From: an uncultured Eubacteriales bacterium | GTDB lineage: Bacteria; Bacillota; Clostridia; Lachnospirales; Lachnospiraceae | Assembly: GCA_900314565.1 (NCBI GenBank) | Contig: OMVU01000019.1 | Location: 50,681-114,680, forward strand | Length of the DNA: 64,000 bases | Direction of reading: 5' to 3' | Shown: positions 36,789 to 46,273 of the stretch, piece after piece | How positions within the stretch are numbered: position 1 is the first letter of the stretch | Layout of the letters: every line of letters starts with the position of its first letter | The notes under the pieces: model-generated | The model's database searches: none | What the model was told of the DNA's origin: nothing | The model's input: the letters and a program-made list of their open reading frames with translations, nothing else | Made by a program: the position numbers and the translations under genes

Positions 36789-38477
36789 TCAGAACAATCC
36801 GGAAATCTTTCCGTTGTCATCGACGTCGATCCGCTCTGCTGCCGGCACCTTCGGAAGGCCCGGCATCGTCATGATATCGCCGGTCAGCGCGACCAGGAAT
36901 CCTGCTCCTGCAGAGACCTTGATATTTCTGACCGTGACCACGAAATCATCCGGAGCGCCCAGCTGCGTCGGGTCGTCTGTCAGCGAATACTGTGTCTTTG
37001 CCATGCAGATCGGAAGACCCGCAAATCCGAGACCTGTCAGCTGCTTGATCTGCTTCTCAGCCTCCGGAGTAAATACGCATCCCTTTCCTCCGTAGATCTT
37101 TGTCACGATATCGTTGATCTTCTCCTTGATCGGCTTTTCGAGCTCATAGGAGAATGTAAAGTCATTCGGCTCCTCACACAGACGGATGACCTCCTCCGCA
37201 AGTTCGATGCCGCCTTCTCCGCCCTTTGCCCAGACTTCGGACAGTGCGACATTGGCACCGAGCTCTTTGCATTTTCTGCGGATCAGATCAAGCTCAGCCT
37301 CCGTATCCTGCGGGAAGCGGTTGATCGCGACGACACAGGGAAGCTTATAGACCGTAGTGATATTCGAAATATGGCGAAGGAGATTCGGCAGACCTTTTTC
37401 GAGGGCTTCCAGGTTCTCCACACCGGTCTCGGCCTTCGGAACACCGCCGTTATACTTCAGCGCTCTGGCAGTCGCGACCAAGACGACGCAGGAAGGTCTG
37501 AGGCCTGCCACACGGCACTTGATATCGAGGAACTTTTCCGCGCCGAGGTCCGCGCCGAAGCCTGCCTCCGTAATCGTATAATCGGAGAGCTTCAGGGCGA
37601 CTCTTGTCGCAGTGACCGAATTGCATCCGTGCGCAATATTCGCGAACGGTCCGCCATGGACAAAGGCCGGCGTATGCTCAAGCGTCTGGACCAGATTCGG
37701 CTTCAGAGCATCCTTTAAGAGCGCTGCCATGGCACCTTCCGCATGCAGGTCTCCTGCCGTGACGGGCTTCTGCTCCGCGAGTTTTCCGTATGTATAGCCG
37801 ATGACGATACGGGCAAGTCTTTCCTTCAGATCCCGGATGCTGCTCGACAGACAGAGAACTGCCATGATCTCGGACGCGACCGTGATGTCATAGCCGTCCT
37901 CACGGGGAGTCCCGTTCATGCGGCCGCCCAGGCCGTCCACAACATTTCTCAGCTGGCGGTCATTCATATCCACGCAGCGCTTCCATGTGATCTTTCTCGG
38001 GTCAATGTTCAGGCTGTTCCCCTGGAAAATGTGATTGTCGATCATCGCTGCAAGCAGGTTGTTGGCAGCGCCGATCGCGTGGAAATCGCCTGTGAAATGC
38101 AGATTGATATCCTCCATCGGCACGACCTGCGCGTATCCGCCGCCGGCTGCACCGCCCTTGATTCCGAAGACCGGACCGAGCGACGGCTCACGGAGCGCGA
38201 CGATCACGTTCTTCCCGATCTTTTTCATGGCATCCGCAAGACCGACGGTCGTGGTCGTCTTGCCCTCGCCTGCCGGAGTCGGATTGATGGCTGTCACAAG
38301 GACAAGCTTGCCGTCCGGCTTCTCAATATCCCTGAGAATACCGTAATCGACCTTTGCCTTAAACTTTCCGTACTGTTCAAGGTACTTATCGTCAATTCCC
38401 GCAGTCTTCGCGATCTCCGTGATCGGAAGCATCTCTGTCGACTGTGCTATCTCAATATCTGTCTTAAATTCAGCCAT
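36789..38477 (-). CDS. fhs: Formate-tetrahydrofolate ligase
   Basis: A 562-residue enzyme that makes 10-formyl-THF from formate, THF and ATP, feeding purine synthesis or the methyl branch of the Wood-Ljungdahl pathway. The ATP-binding loop is [20 protein letters not shown]; other signatures are [20 protein letters not shown] and [17 protein letters not shown]. Full length. GAGGAGG lies ten bases before ATG 38477. No other Wood-Ljungdahl genes are here, so acetogenesis cannot be inferred. Confidence 0.97.
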   Translation of the reverse strand: MAEFKTDIEIAQSTEMLPITEIAKTAGIDDKYLEQYGKFKAKVDYGILRDIEKPDGKLVLVTAINPTPAGEGKTTTTVGLADAMKKIGKNVIVALREPSLGPVFGIKGGAAGGGYAQVVPMEDINLHFTGDFHAIGAANNLLAAMIDNHIFQGNSLNIDPRKITWKRCVDMNDRQLRNVVDGLGGRMNGTPREDGYDITVASEIMAVLCLSSSIRDLKERLARIVIGYTYGKLAEQKPVTAGDLHAEGAMAALLKDALKPNLVQTLEHTPAFVHGGPFANIAHGCNSVTATRVALKLSDYTITEAGFGADLGAEKFLDIKCRVAGLRPSCVVLVATARALKYNGGVPKAETGVENLEALEKGLPNLLRHISNITTVYKLPCVVAINRFPQDTEAELDLIRRKCKELGANVALSEVWAKGGEGGIELAEEVIRLCEEPNDFTFSYELEKPIKEKINDIVTKIYGGKGCVFTPEAEKQIKQLTGLGFAGLPICMAKTQYSLTDDPTQLGAPDDFVVTVRNIKVSAGAGFLVALTGDIMTMPGLPKVPAAERIDVDDNGKISGLF

Positions 38478-38786
38478 ATCGTTTTTTCCTCCTCTATAAA
38501 CGCTTGTTCACGTCTGACTGAAACTGTCGGATACCGGTACTTTCATCCACTCCGCTGCTGCATGTTCATATCCTGCCGGAACTGTCGTAAACCTGCTGTC
38601 ACAAACCGGTACCGGGATCATCAGAAAGCAGTGCTGCCTTCTAAGTGCGTCAACATCATATGCTTTTTTCCGCGTCTGCGCAAGGCTGTATATCCGTTTC
38701 TCTCTCTGTGTTTCAATGATGATGCATTTCGTGAGCCGTATTGTCAGAATATTAACCTGAAATCACGAGAATTCTGCGTCATAAGG
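38478..38786 (-). promoter_or_regulatory. fhs leader region
   Basis: About 300 bases without a gene. It contains CTGTCNNANACCGGTACY-type direct repeats at 38524-38541 and 38596-38613. The bases nearest the start (GCGTTTATAGAGGAGGA and sequence upstream) closely resemble the leader of the binding-protein gene at 42796. No clear promoter was identified. Confidence 0.35.
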
Positions 38787-40160
38787 TCAGACCATCTTCT
38801 CCGGATGGAACACCTCATCGAACTTCTCTTCTGTCAGAAATCCGAGGTTCACACACGCCTCCCTGAGAGATGTATTCTCCTCAAAGGCTTTGTGTGCGAC
38901 TTTCGCTGCATTTTCATAGCCGATATAAGGATTCAGCGCCGTGACCAGCATGAGCGAGCCATGCAGATTGCCGTGCATTTTCTCCTCGTTGACCCGGATC
39001 CCCGCCGCACAGTTCCTGTTAAAGGCTCTGACTGACTCTGCCAGGAGCCTGGCCGACTGCAGGAAATTGTAAATGAGGACCGGCATGAACACATTGAGTT
39101 CAAAATTCCCCTGCGAGGCTGCAAGGCTGACCGCGGTGTCATTTCCCATGATCTGCACAGCCACCATCGTCACCTGCTCGCACTGCGTCGGATTGACCTT
39201 GCCCGGCATGATCGAGGAACCCGGCTCATTGGCGGGAATCGTGATCTCGCCGAGGCCGAGACGCGGGCCGGAAGCAAGCCAGCGGACATCATTCGCGATC
39301 TTCATCATATCACAGGCTGCGGCCTTGACCGCTCCGTGGGCGAAGACGAGCTCGTCCTTCGATGTGAGGGCGTGAAATTTATTTTCCGCTGTTACGAACG
39401 GCTTGCCGGTAAGCGCGGCGACCTCACAGGCGACCTTCTCTGCAAATCCTGCCGGGGCGTTCAGGCCTGTCCCGACGGCAGTCCCTCCCAGGGCCAGCTC
39501 GCAGAGCGGTCCGAGCGCGAAGCGGAGCAGGGAAAGATCCTTCGTGAGGGATGTTCTCCAGCCGCTTACCTCCTGGGCAAAGCGGATCGGCGTCGCGTCC
39601 TGCAGATGTGTGCGCCCCGATTTCACGATATCCGGGTTATCCGCCTCGATCTTCTGAAATGTATCGATCAGCTCCCCGATCGCCGGGATCAGCCGGTCTT
39701 CCAGAGACAGCACCGCTGCAATGTGCATGGCAGTCGGAAATGTATCGTTGGAGGACTGGCTCATATTGATGTCGTCATTCGGATGGCAGAGCTTTTTCCC
39801 TGCGATCTGATTGGCCCGGTTCGCGATGACTTCGTTGGCATTCATATTCGACTGGGTGCCGGATCCCGTCTGCCAGACGACGAGCGGAAATTCCTCCGTC
39901 AGTTTTCCGTCGATCACCTCATCGCAGGCTTCAGAGATCGCGGCAAGCTTCTCTTCTGTCATCCTGTCCGGGACGAGCGCATGGTTGGCCCTGGCCGCGG
40001 CTTTCTTCAAAATGCCGAACGCATGAATGATCTCCGCCGGCATGGTCTCGATCCCGACGCCGATCGGGAAGTTTTCGTGGCTGCGCTGGGTCTGGGCTCC
40101 CCAGAGCCGGTCGGCGGGGACCCGGACTTCGCCCATTGAGTCGTGTTCTGTTCTGTACAT
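38787..40160 (-). CDS. fumC: Class II fumarate hydratase
   Basis: A 457-residue iron-independent fumarase interconverting fumarate and malate. Signature GSSIMPGKVNPTQCEQV, active-site segment SGRTHLQDATPIRFAQEVSG and SQSSNDTFPTAMHIA are present. The N terminus YRTEHDSMGEVRVPADRLWG is typical. AGGAG precedes ATG 40160 at seven bases. Aspartate ammonia-lyase is a homologue, but these motif variants fit FumC better. A TATAAT just upstream, near 40250, may belong to its promoter. Confidence 0.95.
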   Translation of the reverse strand: MYRTEHDSMGEVRVPADRLWGAQTQRSHENFPIGVGIETMPAEIIHAFGILKKAAARANHALVPDRMTEEKLAAISEACDEVIDGKLTEEFPLVVWQTGSGTQSNMNANEVIANRANQIAGKKLCHPNDDINMSQSSNDTFPTAMHIAAVLSLEDRLIPAIGELIDTFQKIEADNPDIVKSGRTHLQDATPIRFAQEVSGWRTSLTKDLSLLRFALGPLCELALGGTAVGTGLNAPAGFAEKVACEVAALTGKPFVTAENKFHALTSKDELVFAHGAVKAAACDMMKIANDVRWLASGPRLGLGEITIPANEPGSSIMPGKVNPTQCEQVTMVAVQIMGNDTAVSLAASQGNFELNVFMPVLIYNFLQSARLLAESVRAFNRNCAAGIRVNEEKMHGNLHGSLMLVTALNPYIGYENAAKVAHKAFEENTSLREACVNLGFLTEEKFDEVFHPEKMV

Positions 40161-40263
40161 AAGTGATCTCCTGCTCTGTTAATTCTGTCTCTGACGAAGA
40201 ATTTCTGTTACCTGTAATTCATTTCTCTTTTTTCTTTAACTCTAATTTATTATAACATAAAGA

Positions 40264-40284
40264 AGGGAGGCTTTCGCCTCCCTC
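40264..40284 (-). terminator. Intrinsic terminator after the 252-residue lipoprotein gene
   Basis: GGGAGGC TTTC GCCTCCC forms a tight hairpin, followed on the minus strand by TTCTTTATG. It ends the sugar-importer transcript. Confidence 0.65.
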
Positions 40285-40342
40285 TTTTACACCAAAGTTC
40301 AAACTTAAAGTGAAATATACACAAATTACAATAGTTCAGCCT

Positions 40343-41101
40343 TTACGCCGCCTTTACGGAAGTGATATGCGGGTTCGGTCCCTCGTACCAGTACAGGAAG
40401 CCTTCCAGATCGACCTTATCGCCGACCTTCAGCTCCTTGACTGCCTTGTAGACATCCGTGTCTGCACCGGTCAGATAAGACTCGACCGTAAAGCTGTATG
40501 TCTGGCCGTTCACTGATACCTTGAAATACAGGTCATCGCCTTCCTGGCCGGATCCGTCCCAGTTGTAAATGAAGGCTGCGCCTGAATCATCCGCCTTCTC
40601 AACGGTCACGCCCTTGAAAGCGACTTTCTGATTCTGGAACTTGATGAGATCATCTGTCCCGAGCTTATCCGTGACATCTTTCGCTTCCGCGATATAATTC
40701 CCCTCTTCGATCTCGTAGGTCGCATCCACGATCTCTATCTCACCGGACCACTCCGACTTAAATCCTTTTACCTTGATCTTTGTTCCGTCCGTGAGCTTCT
40801 TGTACTCTTCCTCAGACATCGGCATCTCAAAAATGAAATAGCCGCCGTCACCGTCCTGCGTATAGAGTGTCGCCTTATTGTCCCACCAGCTCTGTTTGCC
40901 CTGGACATATGTCTCGATTGTCACACCCGTGTCAAGCGCTGCAGCGTCATACTCTGCATATGTCATGACGCCCTCGCTCTTTGCGCTCGGATCTTCCGTC
41001 TTCGCTGCTGTTGATGCGGTACCGGAGCTGCTTCCGCCTCCGCAGCCGATCAACGATAACGCGCATGTTGCTGCCAGTAATGTTGCAAAGATCTTTTTCA
41101 T
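40343..41101 (-). CDS. Lipoprotein with OB-fold-like repeats, importer-associated
   Basis: A 252-residue secreted lipoprotein: signal MKKIFATLLAATCALSLIGC with the lipobox LIGC, then a Ser/Thr-rich linker. Two segments with beta-strand pattern follow (VTIETYVQGKQSWWDNKATL and KVGDKVDLEGFLYWYEGPNP), reminiscent of OB-fold nucleic-acid or sugar-binding modules, though this is inference. It is last in the ABC-importer operon, 54 bases after the binding-protein gene. Function not recognised. AAGGAG precedes ATG 41101. Confidence 0.75.
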   Translation of the reverse strand: MKKIFATLLAATCALSLIGCGGGSSSGTASTAAKTEDPSAKSEGVMTYAEYDAAALDTGVTIETYVQGKQSWWDNKATLYTQDGDGGYFIFEMPMSEEEYKKLTDGTKIKVKGFKSEWSGEIEIVDATYEIEEGNYIAEAKDVTDKLGTDDLIKFQNQKVAFKGVTVEKADDSGAAFIYNWDGSGQEGDDLYFKVSVNGQTYSFTVESYLTGADTDVYKAVKELKVGDKVDLEGFLYWYEGPNPHITSVKAA

Positions 41102-41155
41102 TGTTCTTCTCCTTTATATATATTCTCCTGCAAGATGCAGGGCAATGAACTTCTG

Positions 41156-42796
41156 TCAGGAAGCCTTTTTCTTTTTCGTCTTCAGATAATCGCTCCCGGC
41201 GTAGATCCCGATCAGCACCCAGACAACGACCAGCGTCCCGATCAGAGCCTTGGCAGGCCCCGGCAGAGGTCCGAGATCTGCCGCCTTGCCGCCCGTGGCT
41301 GCTGCCGTCTTGTCCAGACGATAGAGCGCTGTCACTCTGCCAAAAAGGTCATCGATATACGCATCGTCGACAACGGCCTTGCGCTTGACCGATTTCGTGA
41401 CATCCTCGACCAGCTGGCCCGCAGCGTCACGGAGCGATGCAGAGCCGTTGAAGACCGGCGTGACGAACGTATTCGTCGTATTCTCGATGAACATCTTCGT
41501 AGCCTTGATCTTCACGTCATAGTGCACATCATTGTCCGTTCCTTCCGCCGCCAGATATTCCTTATACTCCTCCGTATCCCTCGCCTTCTGCGTGACCGGA
41601 ACATATCCCTCTGTCTGGGCATAGGCGATCTGCACCTCATTGGTCAGAAGATACTGGGTGAACAGCCAGGATGCAAGAACCACCTGCGGATCCGCCTTGT
41701 TGAAAATGCAGACCGACGGACCCTGCGAGATCATCTTCGGATTTCCCGTGTCGTACTGCGGGACCGAACGGACAGCCGTCTCAAATTCGACCGCCTTATC
41801 CGGCGCGATATCCGAAAGAGGGGCATTCATGCCCATCCAGGTCGCACCGGCAGTGGAGTCGATCGCAAAGATGCACTGACCCGCGTTCAGGAAATTAGCC
41901 GGGTAGCTGGAAATCTTGAACGTCGAGAACGCACCGGTCTGCGCATGTCCGGCGATCTCCTTGAGGAGCGAACGCGTCGTGTCGTTAAAGATCTCGATCG
42001 TCCCGTCCTCCTTCGAGTACGGCGCGTCCAGCTGCTTCAGCATCTGGATCATCATATTGTCGGTAGACTTGTAAATGAACGGGATCATCGTCTTCTGCCC
42101 GTTCACGGCATAATTTCCGTTCGCGTCCTTTGCGGTCGCAGCTTCGGAGACTTCCCAGACAAAGTCCCAGGTAAGCACGTCCGGAAGCGTATAGCCCAGC
42201 TTTTCAACGTACGTTTTGTTCACATAGCAGGCTTCTGTCGACCGCATGTAGGGAAGCGCGTAAATATGTTCGCCAAGCCGGCACTCCTCCAGGAATTCCG
42301 GAATGACCTCCTCTTTTGCCGGTCCGTCATACAGAAGTTCACTGCCTCCCAGCCCGTACTTCGGGTCCGCGATCAGGTCATCCATCGGAACAACGACGTT
42401 CGAGCCCGTCATATAGGTCGCGATATTGTCCGGATAAGTGATGCAGACATTCGGCGTCGTGTTGGTGGAAATATTGGTAATGACATCATTATAGATCTTA
42501 CCGTAGTCCGTATATAGACGCATATTGACCGTCACATTCGGGTACAGGGCTTCAAAATCTTTGATCGCCTTCTCATAGATCCGGGTCTGTGTCTTGTTGG
42601 TATCATTTTTCGCCCAGAAAGTGAGCTCGATCGATTTCGCGGTATCGAAAGTCTCCGGAATCACGAACTCGTTGGATCCCCGGGAACCATGGCAGCCCGT
42701 AAGGAGCAATGTTCCCGCACAGGAAGCCGCGGCCAGGCAGGCTGTGATTCTCTTTCCAAGTGCCTTTAAGCGCGCCGGCTTTTTATAATCACTCAT
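41156..42796 (-). CDS. Sugar ABC transporter solute-binding protein anchored at both ends
   Basis: A 546-residue CUT1-type binding protein. The N terminus has a signal with lipobox LLLTGC; the fold shows TFDTAKSIELTFWAKNDTNK, ALYPNVTVNMRLYTDYG and YALPYMRSTEACYVNKTYVE. Unusually, the C terminus adds a Gly/Pro linker, one membrane helix (ALIGTLVVVWVLIGIYAG) and a Lys-rich tail, so both ends would be membrane-bound. ATG 42796 has AGGAGG six bases upstream; longer in-frame extensions do not. It lies between permease and lipoprotein genes in one operon. Confidence 0.87.
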   Translation of the reverse strand: MSDYKKPARLKALGKRITACLAAASCAGTLLLTGCHGSRGSNEFVIPETFDTAKSIELTFWAKNDTNKTQTRIYEKAIKDFEALYPNVTVNMRLYTDYGKIYNDVITNISTNTTPNVCITYPDNIATYMTGSNVVVPMDDLIADPKYGLGGSELLYDGPAKEEVIPEFLEECRLGEHIYALPYMRSTEACYVNKTYVEKLGYTLPDVLTWDFVWEVSEAATAKDANGNYAVNGQKTMIPFIYKSTDNMMIQMLKQLDAPYSKEDGTIEIFNDTTRSLLKEIAGHAQTGAFSTFKISSYPANFLNAGQCIFAIDSTAGATWMGMNAPLSDIAPDKAVEFETAVRSVPQYDTGNPKMISQGPSVCIFNKADPQVVLASWLFTQYLLTNEVQIAYAQTEGYVPVTQKARDTEEYKEYLAAEGTDNDVHYDVKIKATKMFIENTTNTFVTPVFNGSASLRDAAGQLVEDVTKSVKRKAVVDDAYIDDLFGRVTALYRLDKTAAATGGKAADLGPLPGPAKALIGTLVVVWVLIGIYAGSDYLKTKKKKAS

Positions 42797-42929
42797 ACTG
42801 TCCTCCTCTATAAACGCTGTCCTTAACCTGACAGAATCGTCGGATGACGATCTCGTAATCCCGTGCCTGTATCTCAGATGAGGTTCTTTTTCGATCTGAG
42901 AACCTGCCTCCGGAACGGATCGCCTTCCG

Positions 42930-43805
42930 TCAGCCCTTGGTCCCGCCTCTCGATACACCTTCCATGATCTTCTTGTGGAACAGAAGGAAGAGTACCACGA
43001 GCGGAATCGAGATGACCACGACCGCAGCCATCATGGCCGGAATATTCTCGCGGCCGAGACCGTTCTCGCGGATCTCCTGGATTCCGTTCGATACAAGGAA
43101 ATAAAGAGAGTTATCTGTGATGAGACGCGGCCATACATAGGAGTTCCAGCACTCGATGACCTTCAGGATCGTGATCGTGATGATCGTCGGCTTGCAGATC
43201 GGGACCATAACGCGGAACAGATACTTGAGATCCGAGGTCCCGTCCACCTTCGCTGCGTAATAGAGTTCATCCGGCACCTGCGCAAAATTCTCGCGGAGCA
43301 GGTAGATGTAGAACACCGACGTGATCGACGGCAGGATAAGACCCGTAAAGGTGTTTCGCATGCCGAGTGTCGTGATCGTGACAAAATTCGTGATGATGAC
43401 GAGCTCGTTCGGGATCATCATGAGGGCCAGGAAGATCATGAACATGAAATCCCGCCCCAGGAACTCGATCCGCGCGAAGGCATAGGCTGCGAGGATGGTC
43501 ACGATCAGCATGACTCCCGTCGTGATCAGGGTAAAGATCAGCGTGTTCAGAAGGTATCTTCCAAGGGACACCGTCGTAAAGACATCGATATAATTCTGGA
43601 TCGTCGGAGCCAGTGTGTAGAATTTCGGCACATACTCCGAGCTGTAGGCGCTGTAGCTCTTCAGAGAGCTCAGGACCATCCAGTAGAAGGGAAATAAGAC
43701 CATCAGGGCCCAGAAGGTCAGAAGCAGATAGACAAAAAAGTTCTGGATCTTCTTTCGCCGGATGGCAGACTGTTCTATTTTACTGAGTTCAACCTGAGAT
43801 TCCAT
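42930..43805 (-). CDS. Sugar ABC transporter permease, MalG type
   Basis: A 291-residue inner-membrane permease with six helices. The EAA-like coupling loop is ELYYAAKVDGTSDLKYLFRV, followed by MVPICKPT. AAAGGAAG lies before ATG 43805. Immediately upstream, between it and the MalF-type gene, sits a 247-bp palindromic element that separates the two permease genes by 300 bases, although they would normally be adjacent. Confidence 0.93.
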   Translation of the reverse strand: MESQVELSKIEQSAIRRKKIQNFFVYLLLTFWALMVLFPFYWMVLSSLKSYSAYSSEYVPKFYTLAPTIQNYIDVFTTVSLGRYLLNTLIFTLITTGVMLIVTILAAYAFARIEFLGRDFMFMIFLALMMIPNELVIITNFVTITTLGMRNTFTGLILPSITSVFYIYLLRENFAQVPDELYYAAKVDGTSDLKYLFRVMVPICKPTIITITILKVIECWNSYVWPRLITDNSLYFLVSNGIQEIRENGLGRENIPAMMAAVVVISIPLVVLFLLFHKKIMEGVSRGGTKG

Positions 43806-43823
43806 ATGAACTTCCTTTCATGA

Positions 43824-44090
43824 ATCATGGACTTAGGCGATTGCGAAAATCTGTGCTTCATGGAAATCGTATGAACATTCAAACGGCTTCCGCGCCAAGA
43901 ACTTCTAACATTCACTCAAGATGTGGAAAAGCATTCGCAAAAAACGTTAACTCGCTTCGCTCAGAAAGAACGGTTTTTGCTCATTCCACATCTTTCGTTC
44001 ATGAAGAAGTTCTAAGGCTTGTGCAGATTGTTTGAATTGTTCACACAATTTCATTTCGCACAGAGTTTCGCAAGAGCCTGATCATGGACT
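43824..44090. mobile_element. Palindromic miniature element, family 2, with 10-bp target duplication
   Basis: The element spans 43834-44080 (247 bp). Its ends are TAGGCGATTGCGAAAATCTG(TGC) and the inverted GCACAGAGTTTCGCAAGAGC(CTG). The direct repeat ATCATGGACT flanks it (43824-43833 and 44081-44090). Inside, AAGAACTTCT, AAGATGTGGAA and AAAAACGTT on the left pair with their complements on the right, so the whole element folds on itself around an apex near 43955. No coding potential. It sits inside the importer operon; related ends occur at 27155 and 34794. Confidence 0.75.
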
Positions 44091-44105
44091 GTACGCATCT
44101 CCCGC

Positions 44106-44996
44106 TTAAATATAGACATGCTTTCTGCGGATCAGCATGTTGATGCATGTAATCGTCAGCACGATCACGAAGAGGATCAGCGCTGCCGCCGCTGCATAAG
44201 AAGGATATCCGCCGCTGTCGCCGTAGAGCATGTCATAGACATAGCCGACGATCGTGTTCATGCCCGCAGCATTCAGGTCTGTTCCGAAAAGAGCGACCGC
44301 ATCCGAGTAGGCTTTGAACGCACCGATGAAGCCGGTGATGACCAGATAGAAGATCGACGGAGAGATCATCGGCAGTGTGATCCGCATGAAAATGCGGAAT
44401 TTGGACGTGCCGTCCACTCTCGCCGCGTTGTAGTAATCCTGATTGACCGACAGAAGCGCTGATGTGAGGATCAGGATCTTGAAAGGAAGGACGACCCATA
44501 TGGTGTAAATGCAGAGAACTGTCATCTTCGCCCAGTAGGGTCCGTCGATAAAGTCGACCGATCCCGCCCCGAATACATTGAGAAGCATATTGACCATGCC
44601 GTCCGAGTACGGTGTCTTCTTGAAGAGGATCATGAAGACAAGACCGATTGCCAGCGTGTTGGTCACGTAGGGCAGGAAGAATATCGTCTGATAAAGATCA
44701 CGGAGCTTCGTGATCGACGTGAGGCCCAGCGAGATCAGAAGGGCGATCAGCGTCGAGACCGGAACTGTGATCACGACCAGCAGGAACGTGTTCTTGAGCG
44801 CCTGCAGGAAATACGGATCATGCAGGACGTAGGAATAATTGTAGCCTCCGACACCGAAAAAGGTCTGAGAAGCGGAATTGTAGCCTTCCTCAAAGGAGTA
44901 GATAAAAACATCCACCAAAGGATAGACCATGAAGACTCCCAGGAAGAAGATGGCCGGCAGCAGGTAGAGCCAGCCCTTCATACTCTTATTATCCAT
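44106..44996 (-). CDS. Sugar ABC transporter permease, MalF type
   Basis: A 296-residue permease with six helices. The coupling loop is DYYNAARVDGTSKFRIFMRI, then TLPMISPS. N-terminal SMKGWLYLLPAIFFLGVFMV is typical for the first helix. GGAGG lies five bases before ATG 44996, which is 14 bases after the ATPase gene. It pairs with the MalG-type permease across the inserted palindrome. Confidence 0.93.
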   Translation of the reverse strand: MDNKSMKGWLYLLPAIFFLGVFMVYPLVDVFIYSFEEGYNSASQTFFGVGGYNYSYVLHDPYFLQALKNTFLLVVITVPVSTLIALLISLGLTSITKLRDLYQTIFFLPYVTNTLAIGLVFMILFKKTPYSDGMVNMLLNVFGAGSVDFIDGPYWAKMTVLCIYTIWVVLPFKILILTSALLSVNQDYYNAARVDGTSKFRIFMRITLPMISPSIFYLVITGFIGAFKAYSDAVALFGTDLNAAGMNTIVGYVYDMLYGDSGGYPSYAAAAALILFVIVLTITCINMLIRRKHVYI

Positions 44997-45010
44997 CCAG
45001 GCCTCCTTCC

Positions 45011-46105
45011 TTAAAAGCGGATGCGCTCGCCGGTCGTCTTATTAAAGATATGAACCTTGCCCGGTTTGAGCGTAAAGCGCACCTGCTTCAGATCGTGATT
45101 CATCTTGAATTCAGTGCTGATGATGGAGCGGATCTTTTCACTCTGCGATCCGGCGTGGGTCGATACGATGCTGACGTCGCGCCCCATGACCTCGACAGCC
45201 TGCACATCACACTTGAAAGCGCCGTTGTCGTCGACCCAGAATCCCTCCGGACGGATACCGACTGAGACATCCTGATCCGGAACGCCCGGTGTATCAAGGA
45301 CGGTATCGTCGCCGATGATGAGCTTTTCATTTTTCACTGTGCCGTCAAAGACATTGATCGCAGGTGTGCCGAGGAACTTCGCGACGAACAGATTCACCGG
45401 ATCGTCATAGACGGACTGCGGCTTCCCGATCTGCTGGACCACACCGGCCTCCATGACAACGATCATATCCGAGATCGACATCGCCTCGTCCTGATCGTGT
45501 GTGACAAATACCGTCGTGATCAGCGTCTCGCGCTGGATGCGGCGGATCTCCTCACGCGTCTGCAGGCGGAGACGGGCGTCCAGATTCGAGAGCGGCTCGT
45601 CCAGAAGAAGGACACGGGGACGCTTGACCAGGGCGCGGGCGATCGCCACACGCTGCTGCTGACCGCCGGAAAGCTCGCTCGGCTTGCGCTCCATGAGCTG
45701 ATCGATCTGAACGACCTTGGCAGCCTCGAGGGCTTTCGCTTTCATTTCCTCCTTGGACAGCTTGTCCTTTCCCTTCAGATTGCCCAGCGGGAACATGATA
45801 TTCTGCTCGACCGTCAGGTGCGGATACAGCGCGTAATTCTGGAAGACCAGGCCTACGCCCCTGCTCTCGGGCGGGAGGTTCGTCACATCCGTCTCGCCGA
45901 AGAAAATCTTTCCGTCAGACGGTTTCTGCAGTCCGCAGATCAGATTCAGCGTGGTGCTCTTGCCGCAGCCTGACGGGCCGAGAAGCGCGACCAGCTGTCC
46001 GTCCGGGATTTCAAAATGAAAATCATTGACCGCAATCACGTCTTCCTTCTCCTTGCGGTTCCTGCTGGGAAATCTCTTTGTCAGATGCTCTAATACGACC
46101 TTCAT
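45011..46105 (-). CDS. Sugar ABC transporter ATP-binding protein, UgpC/MalK type
   Basis: A 364-residue ATPase powering the adjacent permeases. Walker A is GPSGCGKSTTLNLICGL, the signature is LSGGQQQRVAIARA, Walker B is VLLLDEPLSNLDARLR and the switch His is in VTHDQDEAMS. The C-terminal TOBE domain contains VGIRPEGFWVDDNGAF. It is the first gene of the importer operon, so unlike the msmK-type ATPase at 31163 it has dedicated permeases. Promoter with two direct repeats at 46214-46256. Confidence 0.93.
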   Translation of the reverse strand: MKVVLEHLTKRFPSRNRKEKEDVIAVNDFHFEIPDGQLVALLGPSGCGKSTTLNLICGLQKPSDGKIFFGETDVTNLPPESRGVGLVFQNYALYPHLTVEQNIMFPLGNLKGKDKLSKEEMKAKALEAAKVVQIDQLMERKPSELSGGQQQRVAIARALVKRPRVLLLDEPLSNLDARLRLQTREEIRRIQRETLITTVFVTHDQDEAMSISDMIVVMEAGVVQQIGKPQSVYDDPVNLFVAKFLGTPAINVFDGTVKNEKLIIGDDTVLDTPGVPDQDVSVGIRPEGFWVDDNGAFKCDVQAVEVMGRDVSIVSTHAGSQSEKIRSIISTEFKMNHDLKQVRFTLKPGKVHIFNKTTGERIRF

Positions 46106-46213
46106 CTCAGAATGTCCTCTCTATCCTCAAAAATGTACCGATATATCTCCGGCATGACTTCCGTATCCGGAGCTCCTTCCCTCCGATCCGGAATTTCGAG
46201 TGTGTCCTTGTCT

Positions 46214-46256
46214 ATTTTACTACAAAATACATGCAGTAACAAAGAAAATACATGCA
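46214..46256 (-). promoter_or_regulatory. Importer operon promoter with paired direct repeats
   Basis: Minus-strand TTGTTA (46242-46237) and TAAAAT (46219-46214) are 17 bases apart. The 12-mer TGCATGTATTTT occurs twice (46235-46224 and 46256-46245), exactly 21 bases apart, i.e. two helical turns on the same face. One copy lies in the spacer and the other just upstream of -35. This looks like a regulator-binding site. Confidence 0.55.
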
Positions 46257-46273
46257 AACTGTACATAGGAGCT

